A DNA stretch of 16,974 nucleotides from Chlamydiota bacterium. Lineage in GTDB: Bacteria; Auribacterota; UBA3054; B51-G9. The first letter of the stretch is position 1. Every line of letters begins with the position of its first letter. This document shows positions 1-6,621 of this stretch, piece by piece. The stretch is taken from positions 1 to 16,974 of the forward strand of contig QMOL01000028.1 of assembly GCA_003648225.1 (NCBI GenBank), given 5' to 3'. Position numbers and translations under genes: made by a program. A model generated the notes under the pieces. The model was not told where the DNA came from. It saw only the letters and a program-made list of their open reading frames with translations, and made no database searches.

Positions 1-724
1 CAACGTGCATGTTCATTAAAGCGTTCGGAATGTCTTTTCTGTTCCTACTACCTACATAGAAGCACCGACCGCGTGAAACTTCCGTTGCCCGTGCGACTTC
101 GTCCGCCATTACACCGTCGCCAATCACGTAACCTATCACGTTCTTACACGACTTGACCGCTTGAACAAATGTAATCGGGTCTTCAACCCAATTCAATGTA
201 GCTAATAACACGGCATTGATATCACCGTCCCAAGATAATTCCAAATGGTGTTTATAACATTCCGTGTATCGTTCTGGATCGATACAATGCGGTATCACGT
301 CGTCCCGAATGTCATTCAATTCCGGCAGGTCGTGGTTTTCAATTGTCCAGAATGCATTCTCCTTCACGCGACGTGCAAGATTAATATCAAACGGTAGCGT
401 GTGATACCTTGTCATGAATGGAATGCCCATTTCGGCGCATATCATGGATTCCCGATCTCCCAAGCACAACGCAAAATCGAAATCAAATTGAAGTTCGTTA
501 TTTTTGTCTTTTATTAATTCGATCGCTTTTTTACACCGCGTGGGATCGTATCCAAAATACCATATCTTATGACCTTCTATCACGGTACCAAGTTCTTCCG
601 TGCCGATAGGCGCACGACCGCAAAGAAAGTATAACTCGTGATCCCGTTCAAGCAGGTCACAAGTCGTGGTCCATGCACCCGACCGTCCCGGAATCATGTC
701 GAAAGAAACTACTAAGATTTTCAT
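1..724 (-). CDS. Glycosyltransferase, GT4-like (GT-B), C-terminus beyond window
   Basis: Only the first 241 codons are in the window; the gene continues past the left edge. The protein probably transfers a sugar from a nucleotide donor using a GT-B fold. It opens with a Rossmann-type strand (MKILVVSF), has a family-like inter-domain segment VIPHCIDPERY near residue 150, and then a second Rossmann start with AVLLATLNWVEDP and VIGYVIGDG, which resembles the donor-binding domain of GT4 enzymes. No membrane segment is visible in this part. The start is the ATG 5 bases after a strong GAGGTGAT site, which sits just behind the stop of the upstream gene, so translation is probably coupled. Family assignment is by pattern only; donor and acceptor are unknown. 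Confidence 0.75.
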   Translation of the reverse strand, partial: MKILVVSFDMIPGRSGAWTTTCDLLERDHELYFLCGRAPIGTEELGTVIEGHKIWYFGYDPTRCKKAIELIKDKNNELQFDFDFALCLGDRESMICAEMGIPFMTRYHTLPFDINLARRVKENAFWTIENHDLPELNDIRDDVIPHCIDPERYTECYKHHLELSWDGDINAVLLATLNWVEDPITFVQAVKSCKNVIGYVIGDGVMADEVARATEVSRGRCFYVGSRNRKDIPNALMNMHV

Positions 725-733
725 TTTATCACC

Positions 734-988
734 TCACGTTATTATAATTATATAAAAAAATAAAAACAGGTTAAATCCCATAAATGAAACCGCCGCCAGC
801 ACCGAGTATAACCAACCCGGTGGGTGATCCTTGTAAGGTTTAACATTTTCTTTTTCTTCCACGACTTCGATCTTGTCAAACGTGTGTGGGATCACGATAT
901 CCCGGTCAATGTCGATATTATCAAACCCACACCTGAAACAAAAACGGTTATCTTCTATTTCCGAACCGCATAACCAACACGATCTCAT
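734..988 (-). CDS. Small zinc-ribbon protein with C-terminal membrane helix
   Basis: 84 residues. The N-terminus has two knuckles, CWLC (4-7) and CFRC (17-20), a classic Cys4 zinc ribbon. A charged linker follows, then one hydrophobic segment from about residue 58 to the end, rich in Phe and Ile, which should be a tail anchor. Function is not recognisable; a tail-anchored zinc ribbon could tether a partner, perhaps a glycosyltransferase, to the membrane. The ATG overlaps the stop of the upstream glycosyltransferase (ATGA), with GGAGG ahead of it. Its own stop lies immediately before the ribosome binding site of the next gene. Confidence 0.75.
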   Translation of the reverse strand: MRSCWLCGSEIEDNRFCFRCGFDNIDIDRDIVIPHTFDKIEVVEEKENVKPYKDHPPGWLYSVLAAVSFMGFNLFLFFYIIIIT

Positions 989-1836
989 ACGTGATACTCC
1001 TCCCGCATTTTATAGATAAACGCAGGGTGTGCGTCAGTGAATTTTCGTAGTTGCATTAGTCGTGGATAATTTTCTTGGAACCACGGGTAATGGTTTCGTA
1101 TCCACCGCTTCTGTTCTTCTTCATTTAATTTTAATAATTCCTGTTTTTCGGGATTAAATCTATCCCGCAAGCACGACCCACGTAACTTTTCAACATACCT
1201 TTCTTCTGACCAAACATGACCGTAATGATAACAATTAACCACGGAACCGATATTGATCATTCTATCCGGGCATTCCCATAACGTAACGTGATCAGAATCG
1301 CCTATGTTATCAAGCACTTGTGGTTTGTTAAATCGTGTCAAATCCCAATACTGCAGGTCGTCCTTCCACCGAATGAACTTCAACATTCCCGTCGGATTGT
1401 CCTTATACCAAATGAAACCTTCGGGAATACGACCGTAGAAATTCTTGAAATTGTAAAGTATCACGTCTTTGTCTATTTTTTCTGCAAAAAGGTATAACAC
1501 TTCAATTTCTTTTGGCTTGTAGAATTCGTCCGAATCAATCACGAATAACCAATCACAATACAATTCTTCGCGTATGAACGTGAGATAACCATTTCTTTGA
1601 TCCGCTTCGTTTTCAAAATAATTACCTTCGGGTTGCAGGACGATAATCCGCTCTCGGTATTTGAATTTTAGCTTGTCAAGTATGGTAGCGGTGTTGTCGT
1701 GATACTTGTCATTCAAGAATTCCTTTTGTGGACCATACACCACGACGAGATATTTAACGTGTTGTAATGCGGATTCAATTGCATACTTGACGTACGGTTC
1801 GCCGTTGTAAACTATCATTGCACCGATAACGTTCAT
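985..1836 (-). CDS. Glycosyltransferase family 2-like protein
   Basis: 283 residues. Probable GT-A glycosyltransferase. The N-terminus (MNVIGAMIVYNGEPYVKYAI) matches the start of GT2 enzymes, which begin with a short strand followed by a conserved N-E/G-x-x-(F/Y/I)-(I/L) turn. The metal and nucleotide binding motif is D101-S-D103 in LFVIDSDEFY, at the position expected for a DxD. The rest, rich in Trp, Tyr and His, is not recognisable. No membrane segment, so it should be cytosolic. AGGAG lies ahead of the ATG, and the gene starts 21 bases after the stop of a 59-residue gene. The acceptor is unknown. Confidence 0.8.
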   Translation of the reverse strand: MNVIGAMIVYNGEPYVKYAIESALQHVKYLVVVYGPQKEFLNDKYHDNTATILDKLKFKYRERIIVLQPEGNYFENEADQRNGYLTFIREELYCDWLFVIDSDEFYKPKEIEVLYLFAEKIDKDVILYNFKNFYGRIPEGFIWYKDNPTGMLKFIRWKDDLQYWDLTRFNKPQVLDNIGDSDHVTLWECPDRMINIGSVVNCYHYGHVWSEERYVEKLRGSCLRDRFNPEKQELLKLNEEEQKRWIRNHYPWFQENYPRLMQLRKFTDAHPAFIYKMREEYHV

Positions 1837-1857
1837 TTCTTCAACTCCTACTCTTTT

Positions 1858-2037
1858 TCACAATTTACTCATTTTTTCATCTACCCTTTCATGAAAAATT
1901 TTGAGAAGTTTTTCAGCTTCATTGATACATTCCCACAATTTTGGTAGCCAATATTCAATTTCGCTAACACAACTACCGATTTCAGTAAGCGCTTCATTCA
2001 GGTAGAATATCTCTTCATCATCAATTTCTATTTTCAT
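1858..2037 (-). CDS. Hypothetical helical protein, 59 residues
   Basis: Short gene found by reading the gap. It starts with ATG after AAGGAGTT and runs 59 codons to TGA. The ATG overlaps the TGA of the upstream small gene (ATGA), a typical coupled junction. The acidic N-terminus (KIEIDDEEI) is followed by what looks like two helices, with leucine and glutamate spacing consistent with a short coiled coil (YWLPKLWECINEAEKLL). Two cysteines only, so not a zinc finger. No family recognised. Confidence 0.65.
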   Translation of the reverse strand: MKIEIDDEEIFYLNEALTEIGSCVSEIEYWLPKLWECINEAEKLLKIFHERVDEKMSKL

Positions 2038-2204
2038 TTTTCTAACTCCTTCAGAGCTGTCGTGATTTCATCTCTTAATTTCTCAGCATCTACAGGATCG
2101 AGTCTAATAGACATATCAAATGTCTGAATGTTTTCCTCGAAACCATCAGCACATGTTAAATAAATGCATATAACAAATTTTTCTGCACATACATAAAACC
2201 TCAT
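2034..2204 (-). CDS. Hypothetical protein, 56 residues
   Basis: Short gene in the gap between larger genes. The ATG overlaps the upstream TGA (2201-2204, ATGA) and its own TGA overlaps the next ATG. AAGGAGTT precedes it. The N-terminal half looks like two beta strands (RFYVCAEKFVICIYLTC), and the C-terminal half is a charged helix ending KELEK; the codons for that tail supply the AAGGAGTT site of the next gene. Three cysteines (6, 13, 18) without knuckle spacing. No function can be assigned. Confidence 0.65.
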   Translation of the reverse strand: MRFYVCAEKFVICIYLTCADGFEENIQTFDMSIRLDPVDAEKLRDEITTALKELEK

Positions 2205-2410
2205 TTGCCTAACTCCTTCAAAATATCCAGATATTTGAAAATGATTTGGTTAATAATATCCCGCTTTGAATGGTATGGCATTTTATCAAAATACACGTTC
2301 ATGAGATTTCCTATGGTCAACTTGAACCCGCTTGCATTTTCCGTGATGGTAACTTCCTCACCTAACGCCCTGACTTCTTCTGCTATTTTTTTTACTTGGT
2401 CAATATTCAT
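2201..2410 (-). CDS. Hypothetical protein, 69 residues
   Basis: 69 residues, predicted helix-strand-strand-helix: an N-terminal helix (QVKKIAEEVRALGEEV), two strands (VTITENASGFKLTIG) and a C-terminal helix ending KYLDILKELGK. It has no cysteines, unlike many neighbours. It is linked on both sides by ATGA overlaps, and AAGGT stands ahead of its ATG inside the tail of the preceding gene. No family recognised; the compact alpha/beta pattern would suit a small dimeric binding protein, but this is only inference. Confidence 0.65.
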   Translation of the reverse strand: MNIDQVKKIAEEVRALGEEVTITENASGFKLTIGNLMNVYFDKMPYHSKRDIINQIIFKYLDILKELGK

Positions 2411-2550
2411 TCTTCATACCTTTTTAATAAGTCTTTAATTAATTCAAAAAGATACTTGCCGTCCCGGTATATTTTACCGTGGTGTCGTGGAATGATCGGA
2501 ATTCCCTTCTCAATCACGAAATCCAAATCCGTCTTTTTTTCTGTATTCAT
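2407..2550 (-). CDS. Hypothetical protein, 47 residues, overlapping the dehydrogenase gene
   Basis: 47 codons in a different frame from the dehydrogenase-like gene, overlapping its last 41 bases. A strong GGAGGT site with 6-base spacing lies inside that gene and points to this ATG. Its TGA overlaps the next ATG (ATGA). The protein is basic with an IIPRHHGKIYRDGKYLFEL segment and a C-terminal helix. No family recognised. The good ribosome binding site and the coupled stop support it as real. Confidence 0.6.
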   Translation of the reverse strand: MNTEKKTDLDFVIEKGIPIIPRHHGKIYRDGKYLFELIKDLLKRYEE

Positions 2551-3394
2551 TATCTAACCTCCGAATGAAATTGAATATATTCATTTTAACTTCAATACCG
2601 TCGCCGTCGGTAAATGTTACCACGTCCGTGCATTTGTCCCTTGACCATTTTTCAAATGCCCGTAGATCCTTGGGTAAACACTTACCGCCAAGTGAAAATT
2701 TACCTTTTTCCATTACTTTCCAATGATCCTTACCCACGCGTGGATTATCCGAAAATACTTCTAACACGCGTGTTATCGAAGGATCGTTGTCTTTCATAAT
2801 AATCTCCTGTATTTGTCGTGCGAACATGCACTTCAAGGCGTAATAACAGTTCGTGAAGTATTTTATCAATTCTGCGTGTGTAGGCCTTACAATGATAATA
2901 TTAACGTCCTTCCAGATTAAATTGAATAAATTTTCAACCTTGTACACGATATGCTCGTCATACAACGCACCCAAAATGGGTGTTCGCCGTGGTTTAATAA
3001 CGTCTGCTAAAGCAGTTTTTTCGTCCAAGAATTCCGGCATTGGTGCTATGAAATCATCACCGTATTTTTTTCTATAATGCCAAGTAGTTCCCGGTAACAC
3101 GGTGGACTTGATTATGATAATTTGATTGGATTTTTCCTTTGGGTGCAACCATTCCATTACTTCGTCAAGTTCGGACAGATCTTGATCGCCGTTAAGTTTC
3201 GTGGGTGTTGGCACGCAAATGAATATAATATCACACTTCTTGCGAATGTCTTCCCGTGCCGCTTGTGAAGACTTATACATTATATTTCTATATTTATCGT
3301 AAAGTAAAATGTCCAACCCTTTAACTTGACCAAACGCTTTCGCAAGCGCCTGACCGACCGTTCCCAAACCGATAATCCCGATCGTCATATTCAT
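2510..3394 (-). CDS. UDP-sugar 6-dehydrogenase-like protein, short form
   Basis: 294 residues. Resembles UDP-glucose/GDP-mannose dehydrogenases, which oxidise a sugar nucleotide to its uronic acid with NAD. Visible are the Rossmann motif GIIGLGTVG (6-14), ICVPTPT (59-65), STVLPGT (97-103), the PEFL element (120-123), AELIKYFTN (174-182) and the catalytic-cysteine motif GGKCLPKD (236-243, Cys239). Full enzymes are usually 400-450 residues; this one ends soon after the central helix region and lacks the C-terminal nucleotide-sugar domain. A TTG start five codons upstream is possible, but the ATG at 3394 overlaps the preceding stop (ATGA) and is preferred. It may be a minimal enzyme, or may act with another subunit. 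Confidence 0.82.
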   Translation of the reverse strand: MNMTIGIIGLGTVGQALAKAFGQVKGLDILLYDKYRNIMYKSSQAAREDIRKKCDIIFICVPTPTKLNGDQDLSELDEVMEWLHPKEKSNQIIIIKSTVLPGTTWHYRKKYGDDFIAPMPEFLDEKTALADVIKPRRTPILGALYDEHIVYKVENLFNLIWKDVNIIIVRPTHAELIKYFTNCYYALKCMFARQIQEIIMKDNDPSITRVLEVFSDNPRVGKDHWKVMEKGKFSLGGKCLPKDLRAFEKWSRDKCTDVVTFTDGDGIEVKMNIFNFIRRLDNEYRKKDGFGFRD

Positions 3395-3615
3395 GCCTTC
3401 AACTTCCAATTCTTTATTTTTCCCGATTTATACACCTCATACAAGAATGTAAACTTTGACATGTTTGCCAAAAGCGCAAGCAAACTCGGAATGACTTCTT
3501 CTGGGTCGTGAAATAAACTAAATAAAAAATTATCAAGGGAAGTTAAAGAATTATACACACTTCCCTTAATGACGTGTTGAAACCAAAACATTTCTATTTT
3601 ATCCTTCAATTCCAC
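3391..3615 (-). CDS. Hypothetical protein, 74 residues, GTG start
   Basis: 74 residues beginning with GTG, 8 bases after an excellent AAAGGAGGT site; no ATG fits as well. Mostly helical, with a hydrophobic stretch around residues 42-60 (VIPSLLALLANMSKFTFLY) that is too polar around it to be a sure membrane helix. The C-terminus is basic (KSGKIKNWKLKA). It precedes the dehydrogenase-like gene with an ATGA overlap, so both proteins should be made together. No family recognised. Confidence 0.65.
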   Translation of the reverse strand: MELKDKIEMFWFQHVIKGSVYNSLTSLDNFLFSLFHDPEEVIPSLLALLANMSKFTFLYEVYKSGKIKNWKLKA

Positions 3616-3630
3616 GTTATCAAACCTCCT

Positions 3631-3807
3631 TTAGATTCTAATTCTTTTGTACGGTTGATGAATATCTTTCAAGTCGTGTTCAAGACGCATTACCTGCCAC
3701 GTCTTGCATTTTTCTATTTCTTCTTCGGTCAAGCATTCCGGTTGTAAACAATTACGACAATACCGGTCGTGGAATGACCACTCGTTCTTCTCGTCTTTAT
3801 TTATCAA
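3631..3807 (-). CDS. Cys-rich small protein, 58 residues, TTG start
   Basis: Short gene in the gap. A GAGGTGAT site is followed 5 bases later by TTG; the nearby in-phase ATG alternative (in the site itself) hits a stop after five codons, so TTG decides the start. Cysteines at 17, 20, 25 and 34 in YCRNC, ECL and EKCK give a C-x2-C-x4-C-x8-C pattern that could bind one metal. The C-terminal half is charged. The stop sits just ahead of the next gene's AAAGGAGGT. One of many Cys-rich miniproteins in this region; partner unknown. Confidence 0.6.
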   Translation of the reverse strand: MINKDEKNEWSFHDRYCRNCLQPECLTEEEIEKCKTWQVMRLEHDLKDIHQPYKRIRI

Positions 3808-3818
3808 TTACCATCACC

Positions 3819-4013
3819 TCACTTTTCATTTAACCATTCAGATTCAAATTTCATTATTAAATCGCACATTCTTTTAAAATTTACTACCTTTGGAACATTC
3901 CGTGCTTCGTCCGCCATTACCGTGGAACAGGAAAATAGATTAACCAAATTTTCTATGGTTATCATTCGCCGGATTAAATCCCTGTTAGAATGATCAAGTT
4001 TCTTTTTCTTCAA
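3819..4013 (-). CDS. Hypothetical protein, 64 residues
   Basis: 64 residues if read from the TTG at 4013, which has GGAAGGA seven bases upstream; an alternative ATG at 3965 (48 residues) has only a weak AGGGAT. The N-terminus is very basic (KKKKLDHSNRDLIRR), and the rest is helical, ending in KFESEWLNEK. Its TGA overlaps the GAGGTGA site of the next gene. No family recognised. The start is uncertain, but the frame is likely real because it fills the gap exactly. Confidence 0.5.
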   Translation of the reverse strand: MKKKKLDHSNRDLIRRMITIENLVNLFSCSTVMADEARNVPKVVNFKRMCDLIMKFESEWLNEK

Positions 4014-4149
4014 ATAACAATCCTTCCGTATTTAGTATGCAAATATTACATGCAAACCAATCTTTGTATTTACAATGTTCGCAATCAATGTTCACTTTCT
4101 TTAGTATCCGTTCTATCGCTTCTACAATTGCTTTTATTGACACTTTCAT
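3994..4149 (-). CDS. Cys4 miniprotein, paralogue of 5185-5376
   Basis: 51 residues from the ATG at 4149. A TTG 11 codons earlier is possible; neither has a clear ribosome binding site, but the ATG gives the same spacing to the cysteines as the paralogue. An N-terminal amphipathic helix is followed by CEHC (23-26) and CNIC, then LNTEGLLFEE. The gene at 5185-5376 has the same plan: a helix, CYTC, CQHC and MNVEGLYYEP. The four cysteines probably bind zinc, and the shared N-x-EGL-(L/Y)-(F/Y)-E tail marks a family. Function unknown. Confidence 0.6.
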   Translation of the reverse strand: MKVSIKAIVEAIERILKKVNIDCEHCKYKDWFACNICILNTEGLLFEEKET

Positions 4150-4165
4150 GTCGTCTAATTTTTCT

Positions 4166-4579
4166 TTATCTATACCCGGCAAAGTTGATCAACTTTTTTA
4201 TTTCTTCAAAAGCATATTTTTCCGGATCCTGCGTGGAATACGGGTTCACTTGTGCTTTAAAGAAATCAAACCAATATTGTAGGATTGAAATGAATACGCT
4301 CATTCTCCTCCTTCCAACATACACGGCAAGTTCATTTTCAATGTCAAACAACGAACTGGTTATTTTATAATCCATGATTTTCCAATCTATTTTATCGTCG
4401 GCAAGATAATCGTATGGGACTGATATGTTTGATAATAACGTGATACCGGTTTTTTCGTTCCGGTATATTATGAGAAAATCAACGTTATTATCGTAATTCG
4501 CCGTTCTGATCTTTAATTTCAAAGAAATCAAATTTTCTATCATTTCCCGGATCTTCTGCATGTTATCTTCTTCAGTCAT
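4166..4579 (-). CDS. Hypothetical protein, 137 residues
   Basis: 137 residues, the largest of the unknown genes in this stretch besides the 160-residue Cys-rich one. An N-terminal helix (DNMQKIREMIENL) leads to alternating strands (DFLIIYRNEKTGITLLSN) and a C-terminal helical part. No cysteines and no membrane segment. It shares an 8-base overlap ATGACTGA with the upstream gene, a junction seen four times in this operon. GGTGA lies ahead of the ATG. The mixed alpha/beta pattern is not one I recognise. Confidence 0.65.
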   Translation of the reverse strand: MTEEDNMQKIREMIENLISLKLKIRTANYDNNVDFLIIYRNEKTGITLLSNISVPYDYLADDKIDWKIMDYKITSSLFDIENELAVYVGRRRMSVFISILQYWFDFFKAQVNPYSTQDPEKYAFEEIKKLINFAGYR

Positions 4580-4787
4580 TTTTATTCACCAATAAGTCAT
4601 GAACTTTATCAACTTTATCAGACCAAATCATGATAAATGTAAAGCAACGAAAAATAAGTTCGTTAATTTTTTCTTTCGGAAGCGTATTAAGATATTCAAT
4701 TGCAACTTTATCCGCTTTTACTTTCGGCATTTGGAGTAATCTTTCTATCTGCTTTGCTAACCAATTATCAATATTCTCTTCAGTCAT
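4572..4787 (-). CDS. Hypothetical helical protein, paralogue of 7454-7645
   Basis: 71 residues from the ATG at 4787, which is 6 bases after AGAGGA; an ATG two codons earlier touches that site and is less likely. Wholly helical. It aligns with the gene at 7454-7645 over about 50 residues: both have a helix, then an LP or MP turn, then (A)-x-x-Y-(L/I) followed by (P/D)-K-E-(K/R)-I and an (F/V)-(T/S)-F hydrophobic helix. The two are separated by 2.7 kb and differ enough to be an old duplication. Both ends use ATGACTGA overlaps. Function unknown. Confidence 0.6.
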   Translation of the reverse strand: MTEENIDNWLAKQIERLLQMPKVKADKVAIEYLNTLPKEKINELIFRCFTFIMIWSDKVDKVHDLLVNKND

Positions 4788-4989
4788 TTTCATTCCTCTT
4801 GAATGTTACTCTTACTTCGTTAAGCGGGACAAACTCGTGTTCGCCGTCGTGTCCTAATTCCTTCAAGCAAATGCCGTTTATTAAATAACCGTCTTCGCCG
4901 AAGCATTCTGGTGGAAATTGCACGTCGTGGTTAATCGCCAAATCCCAACGCGTCATTAAACAATGCACTTTTATCTCTTTTTCAGTCAT
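4780..4989 (-). CDS. Small protein with C-C-GHxGxH zinc-binding motif
   Basis: 69 residues. The centre carries C29 and C41 followed by GHDGEHEF (46-53), giving C-x11-C-x5-H-x3-H. A C...C...GHxGxH pattern recurs in many small phage proteins of unknown role and is thought to bind zinc. The N-terminus has a further CLMTRW. It is joined to the genes on both sides by ATGACTGA overlaps, and its last two residues (ND) come from that overlap. It probably binds metal; nothing more can be said from sequence. Confidence 0.65.
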   Translation of the reverse strand: MTEKEIKVHCLMTRWDLAINHDVQFPPECFGEDGYLINGICLKELGHDGEHEFVPLNEVRVTFKRNEND

Positions 4990-5185
4990 TCTTATCCTCT
5001 TCCACGTAACCCGTTAGATAACACCGACCGATTTCGTCGTCGACGCTATAAAGAACGGACGAATGACATTCGGATAGGAAATCCAAAGCGTCGTGTAATA
5101 ACTTGATTGGTATGTCTTCACCATACACGTCAAATTCTATTGACCGGATTTCTTTTCCGTTGTCAAATTCTCTTATTATTTTCAT
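4982..5185 (-). CDS. Hypothetical protein, 67 residues
   Basis: 67 residues; ATG follows GAGGTGATGTGTA and overlaps the upstream stop (TAATG). Two strands at the N-terminus (KIIREF, RSIEFDVY), a helix (PIKLLHDALDFLSECH), then strands (SSVLYSV, RCYLTGYV), giving a small alpha/beta fold. Acidic overall. No family recognised. Confidence 0.62.
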   Translation of the reverse strand: MKIIREFDNGKEIRSIEFDVYGEDIPIKLLHDALDFLSECHSSVLYSVDDEIGRCYLTGYVEEDKND

Positions 5186-5376
5186 TACACATCACCTCTT
5201 TTTTTCTTCTTAACTCTTGGTTCGTAATATAACCCTTCTACGTTCATCACGCAATGTTGACAATACTCCCTGTAATCATACTCGTGCTGACAAGTATAAC
5301 AACTCACGCCGAACGCCTTGGCACTTTCTTGTATTGTTTTTATCTTCTTCAATATGTCTTGAACGAAATTAATCAT
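5185..5376 (-). CDS. Cys4 miniprotein, paralogue of 3994-4149
   Basis: 63 residues. Starts 7 bases after AAAGGAGG, inside the last codons of the glycosyltransferase gene (8-base overlap). A helix (1-22) leads to CYTC (26-29) and CQHC, then MNVEGLYYEP and a basic tail (RVKKKKRG). Codons of the tail supply the GAGGTGAT site of the next gene. The layout matches the gene at 3994-4149. Four cysteines in two knuckles predict one zinc ion. Being next to a glycosyltransferase hints at a link but does not prove one. Confidence 0.68.
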   Translation of the reverse strand: MINFVQDILKKIKTIQESAKAFGVSCYTCQHEYDYREYCQHCVMNVEGLYYEPRVKKKKRGDV

Positions 5377-6322
5377 TCTTGAACCTCCTTTCGATTTTAC
5401 TTATCATTTCTTTAACACGCTTTTGCACGGTAAAATCCTTCACGATAAACTCCCGTTGACCGTCCCGTGCTTCCCATAACCTGACTTCAAACGCGTCCCG
5501 AATGAAATTCAACAGGTTTTCCTTGCCGAAGTACTTCCCGGATAGTATGTCTTGATAACTATAAATTTCTTCAGGATAGTAATCCGTCGCAAGAAGATTA
5601 TCGCTTCCAAGCACTTCAAAGAACCGCAAGGTAGCAATCCGCACGTCCGGGTGATTAACATGGACGGTTACTTTCGCACGATTTATTAACCTGTTTAATC
5701 CTTCCCGGAACACTTCATTGTTGTAAGCAGACGAATACACCGTGATGTCAATTCCGTCTTTTTTCAGTTCTTTTTTCAGGTATTCAAGAACCTTTACCCG
5801 ATTCGGATACAACGAACCATAAAATAACACGTCAATGTCCTTTGGCACGTCAAGTTTCTTTATGTATGGTAACACGCAACACGGATTGAAGAATTCTGCT
5901 TTATCAAATTTCTTTGCCTTGCCCGGATCGGTCGTTAAGTACAAATCAAACACGCCGACCCAATGCTTGTAATAGTCAGTTCCTGCGTGGTCGTCGCTAC
6001 ACACGCCGATTGTCCTAACACCTAACTTTTGTAATTCATATAACAATTCAGGTGCTACATTCTTATCGTTCCACCAGATATAATATTTCACGTCGTTATT
6101 CTTGCAAAAGTCGATCAACGTGCGGTAGTAAGTGTCATATTTTTTCGATCGCGTTATGGACGACAAGTCTGACATTAGGTGATTCCAATTATAACCACGA
6201 TCTATCTTCAGGATCTTTCGCGTGTCAAACGTGAATAGATTAACGTATTTTTTCAGTTCTTCCGTATAGTATAATTCTAACCGAACTTTGCCGTAAATAT
6301 TACCTGTAAACAGAACATTCAT
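5369..6322 (-). CDS. Glycosyltransferase, GT-B, CgeB / Glyco_trans_1_2-like
   Basis: 317 residues. Probable retaining GT-B glycosyltransferase. The C-terminal half has the family pattern: VLFYGSLYPNR (165-175), then NRAKVTVHVN (214-223), and R228-containing IATLRFFEVLGSDNLLATDY, where the Phe-Phe-Glu-Val step matches the R-x-FE-x-x-(A/G)-x-G element of CgeB-like enzymes. The N-terminal acceptor domain is diverged (YIWWNDKNVAPEL). No signal peptide or membrane segment. AGGAGG lies 6-7 bases before the ATG; the start also overlaps the stop of a Cys-rich miniprotein (ATGA). Donor and acceptor unknown. Confidence 0.78.
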   Translation of the reverse strand: MNVLFTGNIYGKVRLELYYTEELKKYVNLFTFDTRKILKIDRGYNWNHLMSDLSSITRSKKYDTYYRTLIDFCKNNDVKYYIWWNDKNVAPELLYELQKLGVRTIGVCSDDHAGTDYYKHWVGVFDLYLTTDPGKAKKFDKAEFFNPCCVLPYIKKLDVPKDIDVLFYGSLYPNRVKVLEYLKKELKKDGIDITVYSSAYNNEVFREGLNRLINRAKVTVHVNHPDVRIATLRFFEVLGSDNLLATDYYPEEIYSYQDILSGKYFGKENLLNFIRDAFEVRLWEARDGQREFIVKDFTVQKRVKEMISKIERRFKND

Positions 6323-6468
6323 TCTTTATCCTCCTTCTTTTTATAATACTTACAAACTTCAGCGAAGTGTAACCCTTCTCCTTTTATCGCCCGGTATATT
6401 CCGAGTTGAAACAATCGTTTTACATAATAACACGTTTCGTAATACAAACAATTCATGCAATCTTTCAT
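6319..6468 (-). CDS. Cys4 miniprotein, tandem paralogue of 6472-6618
   Basis: 49 residues, ATG after GGAGGAATGATAT. Begins MKDCMNCLYYETCYYVK and later has AEVCKYY, so cysteines at 4, 7, 13 and 39 give C-x2-C-x5-C-x25-C. The gene just upstream (6472-6618) is plainly the same protein: MKDCYNCLHYNTCYYLK and AEICHFY at the same places. Its TGA overlaps the ATG of the glycosyltransferase. A zinc-binding miniprotein is likely; role unknown. Confidence 0.7.
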   Translation of the reverse strand: MKDCMNCLYYETCYYVKRLFQLGIYRAIKGEGLHFAEVCKYYKKKEDKE

Positions 6469-6471
6469 ATA

Positions 6472-6618
6472 TCATTCCTCCTTTTCTTCGTAGAAATGAC
6501 AAATTTCTGCAAGAAAATTTCCATTTTTCTTCTTGAATGCAAAATACAACTTGTCGTCCCATACCTTTTTCAAATAATAACAGGTATTATAATGCAAGCA
6601 ATTATAACAATCCTTCAT
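6472..6618 (-). CDS. Cys4 miniprotein, tandem paralogue of 6319-6468
   Basis: 48 residues, preceded by AAGGAGGAATGATAA. Same design as its neighbour: MKDC-x2-C, TCYY and AEIC, with cysteines at 4, 7, 13 and 40. The two genes are three bases apart and even share the GGAGGAATGATA(A/T)ATG leader, so the pair arose by tandem duplication that included the ribosome binding site. Both leaders contain an upstream ATG one turn before the chosen start; the MKDC start is fixed by the match between copies. Confidence 0.7.
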   Translation of the reverse strand: MKDCYNCLHYNTCYYLKKVWDDKLYFAFKKKNGNFLAEICHFYEEKEE

Positions 6619-6621
6619 TTA

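Noticed and set aside
3990..4370. 126-codon plus-strand frame opposite several small minus-strand genes
   Set aside because: Hydrophobic, Ser/Leu-rich translation typical of antisense to Lys/Glu-rich genes; no ribosome binding site; the minus-strand genes have linked starts and stops.
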